Shown here piece by piece: positions 20,427 to 24,701 of a stretch of 24,701 nucleotides of DNA. The notes beneath the pieces are model-generated. The model did not search any database. It saw nothing but the letters and a program-made list of their open reading frames with translations, and had not been told where the DNA came from. Location: assembly GCA_947626485.1 (NCBI GenBank), contig CANQSG010000011.1:1-24701 (forward strand), written 5' to 3'. The translations under genes were made by a program, and so were the position numbers. Source of the stretch: an uncultured Clostridia bacterium. GTDB taxonomy: Bacteria; Bacillota; Clostridia; Oscillospirales; Acutalibacteraceae. Positions within the stretch are counted from its first letter, which is position 1, and each line of letters starts with the position of its first letter.

Positions 20427-21536
20427 ATGAATCAGGAATTTTTTGACGCACTCAGGGTGATGGGCGAGGAGAAAAAGGTGCCGCCCGCCTATCTGGCGGA
20501 GAAGATCGCCAACGCGATCGTCGTCGCGCTGCGCAAGGATTACGGCGGCCGCGACATCGTCACCTGCACCATCGACGTCGAGAAGGAGATTTTCAAGGTC
20601 GCGGTGCACAAGACCGTCGTCGAGGAGATCGAGGACGAATACGCCGAAATTCTGCCGGACGAGGCGAAGAAGTACGACGCGAAGGCGATGGTCGGCGACA
20701 CGGTGGAAATCTTGCTGGACACCAAGCAGTTCGGCCGCATCGTCGCCCAGACGGCGAAGCACGTCATTCGCCAGGGCATCCGCGAGGTCGAGCGCAGCCA
20801 GACCCTCGCCGAATTCCAGAGCCGCAACCGGCTGCTCGTCTCTGCCGTCGTTCAGCGCATCGACCCGCGCACCGGCAACGCGACGCTCAGCATCGGCCAG
20901 TCCGAGGCCGTCCTGCCGAAGCTCGAGCAGGTGCCCGACGAGGTGCTGTACGAAGGGGAACATATCAAGGTCTATATCGTCGACGTCAAGGACACCGAGC
21001 GGGGCCCGCGCGCCATGCTCTCGCGGACGCATCCGGGGTTGGTCAAGCGGCTGTTCGAGATGGAGGTGCCCGAAATTCAGGAGGGCATCATCGAGATCAA
21101 GTCGATCTCCCGCCAGGCCGGTTCCCGCACGAAGATGGCGGTCTGGGCGGAAAACAGCGAGATCGACGCCGTCGGCGCCTGCATCGGCCAGCGCGGCGCG
21201 CGGGTCAACAAGATCGTTGAGGAGCTCGCCGGCGAGAAGATCGACATTGTGAAATATTCCGACGATCCCGTGGCGTTTATCAGCGAATCCCTGTCGCCCG
21301 CCAAGGTGCTCGCGGTGGAGATCTTGAGCGAGGAGCCCAAGGTCTGCCGCGTCACCGTGCCGGACAGCCAGCTCTCGCTCGCCATCGGCAACAAGGGGCA
21401 GAACGTGCGGCTCGCCGCCCGGCTGACCGGTTGGAAGATCGACATCCGCCCCGAAAGCGGCTTCTACGGCGAGGAGGAAACGCCGCCCGCCGAGAGCGTG
21501 GCGGAGCCCGACGAGCCGCAGACGACCGAAGCGTAA
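20427..21536 (+). CDS. nusA: Transcription termination/antitermination factor NusA
   Basis: 369 residues from the ATG at 20427, preceded by GCGGAGGAACAAGAAAAAC; an upstream TTG at 20400 would overlap the end of rimP without gain. Order of domains: RNA-polymerase-binding N-terminal domain (1-125, starting MNQEFFDALRVMGEEKKVP), S1 domain (about 130-200, with LLVSAVVQRID and HIKVYIVDVKDTERGPRAMLSRTHPGLV), then KH1 (GACIGQRGARVNKIVEEL) and KH2 (LAIGNKGQNVRLAARLTGWKIDI). It has a short acidic tail and lacks the C-terminal acidic repeats of E. coli NusA, as is usual for Bacillota. It controls pausing and termination. Confidence 0.97.
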   Translation: MNQEFFDALRVMGEEKKVPPAYLAEKIANAIVVALRKDYGGRDIVTCTIDVEKEIFKVAVHKTVVEEIEDEYAEILPDEAKKYDAKAMVGDTVEILLDTKQFGRIVAQTAKHVIRQGIREVERSQTLAEFQSRNRLLVSAVVQRIDPRTGNATLSIGQSEAVLPKLEQVPDEVLYEGEHIKVYIVDVKDTERGPRAMLSRTHPGLVKRLFEMEVPEIQEGIIEIKSISRQAGSRTKMAVWAENSEIDAVGACIGQRGARVNKIVEELAGEKIDIVKYSDDPVAFISESLSPAKVLAVEILSEEPKVCRVTVPDSQLSLAIGNKGQNVRLAARLTGWKIDIRPESGFYGEEETPPAESVAEPDEPQTTEA

Positions 21537-21563
21537 CCGCCCAGCGAGAAAGGATGACTGCCG

Positions 21564-21839
21564 TTGGCCGCAGCGAGAAAACCGATCCTGCGTATGTGCG
21601 CCGGATGCAATGAACGAAAGCCCAAGCAGGAGCTGGTGCGCGTCGTGCGCACGCCGGACGGCGCGGTTCGCCTCGACCCGACCGGCAAGGCAGCGGGGCG
21701 CGGCGCCTATCTCTGCCGCAACGCCGCCTGCCTGCAACGGGCGCTCAAAGCCCGGCGGCTCGAACGCGCCTTCGGCGCCGCCCTGCCGGAGGAAGTCCGC
21801 GCTTCGCTCGAAAAGGAGATGGACGCACTTGACGGATAA
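21564..21839 (+). CDS. ylxR: YlxR/RnpM (DUF448) RNA-binding protein, TTG start
   Basis: 91 residues from the TTG at 21564, 10 nt after AAAGGA; the ATG at 21554 is in another frame. DUF448 marks are present: RMCAGCNERKPKQELVRVV near the start (C-x2-C), GRGAYLCRNAACLQRALKARRLERAF in the middle. The family protein in B. subtilis is reported to bind and modulate RNase P RNA. Its last codons overlap the start of ylxQ by 11 nt, which suggests translational coupling. Confidence 0.93.
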   Translation: MAAARKPILRMCAGCNERKPKQELVRVVRTPDGAVRLDPTGKAAGRGAYLCRNAACLQRALKARRLERAFGAALPEEVRASLEKEMDALDG

Positions 21840-22137
21840 CATTCTGACGCTGCTCGGATTCGCCGTCAAGGCCGGCCGCGTCTCGTTCGGGATGCAGGCC
21901 GCGCGCGAGGCGCTTCGGCTCGAACGCAGTCGGCTGATCGTGGTGGCGGACGATCTTTCCCCCAAAAGCGAAAAGGAAATTCGCTTTTTCGCAGACCGGA
22001 GCAGCGTGCCCGTGCAGCGGCTCGCCTGCCCGATGGACACGATGTCCCACGCGCTGGGGCATAAAGCCGGGATTGTCTCGGTGAATGACGACGGCTTTGC
22101 AGACGCCATCCGGGCGCGCACCGCCTGCGCACGATAG
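21829..22137 (+). CDS. ylxQ: L7Ae/YlxQ-type ribosomal-protein-like RNA-binding protein, TTG start
   Basis: 102 residues from the TTG at 21829, which lies about 10 nt after AAAAGGAG and overlaps the end of ylxR. The reading frame is open further upstream only because it runs inside ylxR. The L7Ae pattern is visible: ILTLLGFAVKAGRVSFGMQAAREAL, LIVVADDLSPKSEKEI, VQRLACPMDTMSHALGHKAGIVSVND. Members bind kink-turn RNA. Position between ylxR and infB is the standard Bacillota order. Confidence 0.93.
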   Translation: MTDNILTLLGFAVKAGRVSFGMQAAREALRLERSRLIVVADDLSPKSEKEIRFFADRSSVPVQRLACPMDTMSHALGHKAGIVSVNDDGFADAIRARTACAR

Positions 22138-22153
22138 AAGGAGGAACCGCGAT

Positions 22154-24613
22154 ATGATGATCAAATATAAAGTCAGCGACGTGGCGAAGGATTTCGGCGT
22201 CCCGTCGAAGGAGATAATCGCCCTGCTCGCGCAGCACATCAAGGAGCCGAAAAAGACGGCTTCGGCGCTTAACGAGGAAGAGCTGAGCGTGATCTTCGAG
22301 GTGCTCACCCAGCAGCATCAGTCGGAGAATTTCGACGCCTATTTTGAAATGGGCGCCCGCGCGCGGGAGGAGGCCGCCGCCGCACGGCAGGCGGAAAAGG
22401 AGCAGAAGCTCGCCGCCCAGCAGGCGATCCTCGAGCAGCTGCGCGCGGCGCAGCAGGCGGCGCAGAACCCCGCCCCCGCCGAAAAAGCCGACGCGAAGGG
22501 CGATGCAAAGGCGGCAAAGCCCGCCGCCAAGGCCGACGCGAAAGCGGACGCAAAGCCCGCCGCGAAGCCTGCCGCGAAACCGAGCACCCCGCCGCCCGCC
22601 CGCCCGAAGGCAGGCGGCCAGGCGCCCAACCGCGGCCCCGCGCAGATCCGCCGGGTCGACACCCGCGGCGGCCAGGTCGACATGGAGAAATACAACGAGA
22701 AATACGAGCAGATCGCGCCCGCCAACACGATGCGCGACAACGTCCAGCGCAAGCAGAAGATCCACCAGAAATCGCAGGATTATCGGCGGCCGCAGGGCGT
22801 CAAGCGCGAGACCGAGGCGGAAAAGATGCGCCGCATCCAGCTCGAACGCATCAAAAAGACCCCCATCACCGTCACGGTCGGCGACGAGATCACGGTCGGC
22901 GAGCTCGCCGCCGCGCTGAAAAAGACGGCGGCGCAGGTCATCAAGGAGTTGATGAAGCTCGGCATGATGGCGACCATCACCCAGACGATCGACTACGACA
23001 CCGCCGAGCTCGTCGTGACCGAGATGGGCGCGAAGATCGAGCGCGCCGTCGTCGTCACGATCGAGGACCGCATCATGGACGACACCGAGGACACCCCCGA
23101 GAGCCTCAAGCCCCGCGACCCGGTCGTCGTCGTCATGGGACACGTCGACCACGGCAAGACCTCGCTGCTCGACGCGATTCGCCACACCGCCGTCACCGAC
23201 ACCGAGGCGGGCGGCATCACCCAGCACATCGGCGCCTACCGCGTCAACTGCAAGGGGCAGGACATCACCTTCCTCGACACGCCGGGACACGCCGCCTTCA
23301 CCTCGATGCGCCAGCGCGGCGCACAGGCGACCGACATCGCCGTCCTCGTCGTCGCGGCGGACGACGGCATCATGCCCCAGACCATCGAGGCGATCAACCA
23401 CGCCCGCGCCGCCGAGGTGCAGATCATCGTCGCGATCAACAAGATGGATAAACCCGACGCCAACCCCGACCGCGTCAAGCAGCAGCTGACCGAGCACAAT
23501 TTGGTGCCCGAGGAGTGGGGCGGCGACGTCATCTGCGTCCCCGTTTCGGCGCGGACGGGCGAGGGCATCGACAAGCTGCTCGAAAGCATTCTGCTCGTCG
23601 CCGAAATGATGGAGCTGAAGGCCAATCCCGACCGGCGCGCCAAGGGCGTCGTCATCGAGGCGCGGCTGGATAAAGGCCGCGGCCCGGTCGCGACGCTGTT
23701 GGTGCAGAACGGCACCCTGCACCCCGGCGACATCGTCGTCGCGGGGACGACGGTCGGCCGCGTGCGCGTGATGCTCGACGAAAACGGCGCGGCGCGCAAG
23801 GTCGCCGGCCCCTCGATCCCGGTCGAGGTGACCGGTCTGGACGAGACCCCCGCCGCGGGCGACGCCTTCGACGCCGTCTCCGACGAGCGGCTGGCGCGTC
23901 AGCTGGTCGAACAGCGCAAGCAGCAGGCGAAGGAGGCCGTCTTCAACGCGACCCAGAAGGTCACCCTCGACAACCTCTTCTCGCAGTTGCAGGAAGGCGA
24001 GCTCAAGGAGCTCAACATCATCGTCAAGGCCGACGTGCAGGGCTCGGTCGAAGCCGTGCGCGAGAGCCTCGAAAAGCTCTCGAACGACGAGGTGCGCGTC
24101 CGCATTATCCACGGCGGCGTCGGCGCCATCAACGAGTCCGACGTCATGCTCGCCCAGACCTCGGGCGCCATCATCGTCGGCTTCAACGTCCGCCCCGACG
24201 CGGTCGCCCGCGAATCGGCGGAGCGCGACGGCGTCGACGTGCGGCTCTACCGCGTGATCTACGACTGCATCGAGGAGATTCAGGCGGCGCTCAAAGGCAT
24301 GCTCGCGCCCAAGTTCCGCGAGGTCGCGCTCGGCATGGTCGAGGTGCGCAACACCTACCGCATCTCCTCGGTCGGCACGATTGCGGGCTGCTACGTCACG
24401 AGCGGCAAGGTCAACCGCACCGCCTCGATCCGCGTCGTGCGCGACGGCGTCGTGCTCGCGGAGGACAAGATCGCGTCGCTGCGCCGCTTCAAGGACGACG
24501 TCAAAGAGGTCGCCCAGGGCTACGAGTGCGGCATCGGACTGGAAAAATTCGGCGATATCAAAGAGGGCGACGTCTTCGAGGCCTTCACCATGGAAGAATA
24601 TCGCGAGGATTGA
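22154..24613 (+). CDS. infB: Translation initiation factor IF-2
   Basis: 819 residues from the ATG at 22154, 9 nt after GGAGG; a second ATG follows immediately at 22157. An IF2_N domain (KYKVSDVAKDFGVPSKEIIALLA) leads into an Ala/Lys/Pro-rich linker with repeated AKADAK and AAKP units (about 110-175), then a second IF2_N domain before the G domain. GTPase motifs: G1 GHVDHGKT (329-336), G3 DTPGH (from Asp375), G4 NKMD (429-432), G5 SAR near 456. The C-terminal domains II-IV follow in normal order, ending in KEGDVFEAFTMEEYRED. It brings initiator fMet-tRNA to the 30S subunit. The codon use is extremely GC-rich. Confidence 0.98.
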   Translation: MMIKYKVSDVAKDFGVPSKEIIALLAQHIKEPKKTASALNEEELSVIFEVLTQQHQSENFDAYFEMGARAREEAAAARQAEKEQKLAAQQAILEQLRAAQQAAQNPAPAEKADAKGDAKAAKPAAKADAKADAKPAAKPAAKPSTPPPARPKAGGQAPNRGPAQIRRVDTRGGQVDMEKYNEKYEQIAPANTMRDNVQRKQKIHQKSQDYRRPQGVKRETEAEKMRRIQLERIKKTPITVTVGDEITVGELAAALKKTAAQVIKELMKLGMMATITQTIDYDTAELVVTEMGAKIERAVVVTIEDRIMDDTEDTPESLKPRDPVVVVMGHVDHGKTSLLDAIRHTAVTDTEAGGITQHIGAYRVNCKGQDITFLDTPGHAAFTSMRQRGAQATDIAVLVVAADDGIMPQTIEAINHARAAEVQIIVAINKMDKPDANPDRVKQQLTEHNLVPEEWGGDVICVPVSARTGEGIDKLLESILLVAEMMELKANPDRRAKGVVIEARLDKGRGPVATLLVQNGTLHPGDIVVAGTTVGRVRVMLDENGAARKVAGPSIPVEVTGLDETPAAGDAFDAVSDERLARQLVEQRKQQAKEAVFNATQKVTLDNLFSQLQEGELKELNIIVKADVQGSVEAVRESLEKLSNDEVRVRIIHGGVGAINESDVMLAQTSGAIIVGFNVRPDAVARESAERDGVDVRLYRVIYDCIEEIQAALKGMLAPKFREVALGMVEVRNTYRISSVGTIAGCYVTSGKVNRTASIRVVRDGVVLAEDKIASLRRFKDDVKEVAQGYECGIGLEKFGDIKEGDVFEAFTMEEYRED

Positions 24614-24638
24614 ATCGGAGCAAAGGAGAACCATCGGA

Positions 24639-24701
24639 ATGCCCGGTTATAAACAAAACCGCATCGCGTCGGACCTGCGGCTCGCGCTGTCCGACCTGCT
24701 G
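24639..24701 (+). CDS. rbfA: Ribosome-binding factor A, N-terminal part only
   Basis: The ATG at 24639 follows AAAGGAG (24623-24629) and 21 codons remain before the window ends. The visible NRIASDLRLALSDLL fits the first helix of RbfA, and the position directly after infB is the standard one (ylxP, present in Bacillus, is absent here). RbfA is a KH-fold cold-shock factor for 30S maturation. Confidence 0.85.
   Translation, partial: MPGYKQNRIASDLRLALSDLL

Noticed and set aside
20256..22121. 621-codon minus-strand ORF opposite rimP, nusA and ylxRQ
   Set aside because: Shadow of four well-recognised genes, with no start site of its own.
21866..24634. 922-codon minus-strand ORF opposite infB
   Set aside because: Low-complexity Asp/Leu/Val/Arg-rich translation mirroring the infB codons; infB is certain on the other strand.
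1..24701. CRISPR array, tRNA, rRNA, transposase or integrase genes
   Set aside because: No regularly spaced repeats, cloverleaf genes, rRNA sequence or transposase/integrase motifs were found on either strand.

Overview
The window suggests a GC-rich, endospore-forming member of the Bacillota, probably class Clostridia. It carries the Gram-positive core block rimP-nusA-ylxR-ylxQ-infB-rbfA, a SpoVT gene and a PolC-family gene, and its genes have strong AGGAGG-type ribosome binding sites and several TTG starts. The core genes are very GC-rich. Genes at about 3.8-7.7 kb and 11.6-12.25 kb, and the second half of the gene at 15.4-16.6 kb, are visibly richer in A+T, which suggests acquired DNA.

Layout. 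1-2912: two minus-strand genes, a DapA/NanA-type aldolase cut by the window edge and a CbbX/SpoVK-like AAA+ ATPase with its own promoter. 3273-3710: a small lipoprotein, closed by a perfect terminator. 3762-7643: an A+T-rich minus-strand cassette in which a DUF262/DUF1524 (GmrSD-type) nuclease lies between two paralogous proteins of unknown family, one of which also carries a DUF6273 domain. 7946-10047: small single-gene units, namely a coiled-coil-like protein, a cytosolic BspA-type leucine-rich-repeat protein, a 64-residue repeat protein, and a divergent XRE regulator. 10316-13111: a winged-helix protein, an unknown A+T-rich gene, and an ADP-ribosylglycohydrolase. 13102-13356: a gene-free stretch of direct repeats and hairpins ending in a perfect palindromic terminator. 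13366-15276: divergent genes for an unknown 341-residue protein and a PPP-family phosphatase. 15404-19080: an apparent operon of a PD-(D/E)XK nuclease and a shortened PolC paralogue. 19265-19807: spoVT. 19837-24701: the rimP-to-rbfA operon with a rimP-leader hairpin.

Most interesting points. (1) The position just upstream of rimP-nusA, where Bacillota usually keep polC, holds an 829-residue PolC-like protein. It lacks the N-terminal region and the 3'-5' exonuclease insertion, has lost PHP metal ligands, keeps the polymerase aspartates, and is coupled to a nuclease gene. (2) The GmrSD cassette is flanked by paralogues with duplicated leader DNA. It is a candidate defence island of unfamiliar composition. 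(3) A 16-nt promoter box, GGAAAGTTGTAATTTT, recurs five times in front of unrelated genes. (4) The 13.1-13.35 kb stretch looks like a structured repeat element.

No tRNA, rRNA, CRISPR array, transposase or integrase was seen. All family assignments come from reading motifs; no search was run.
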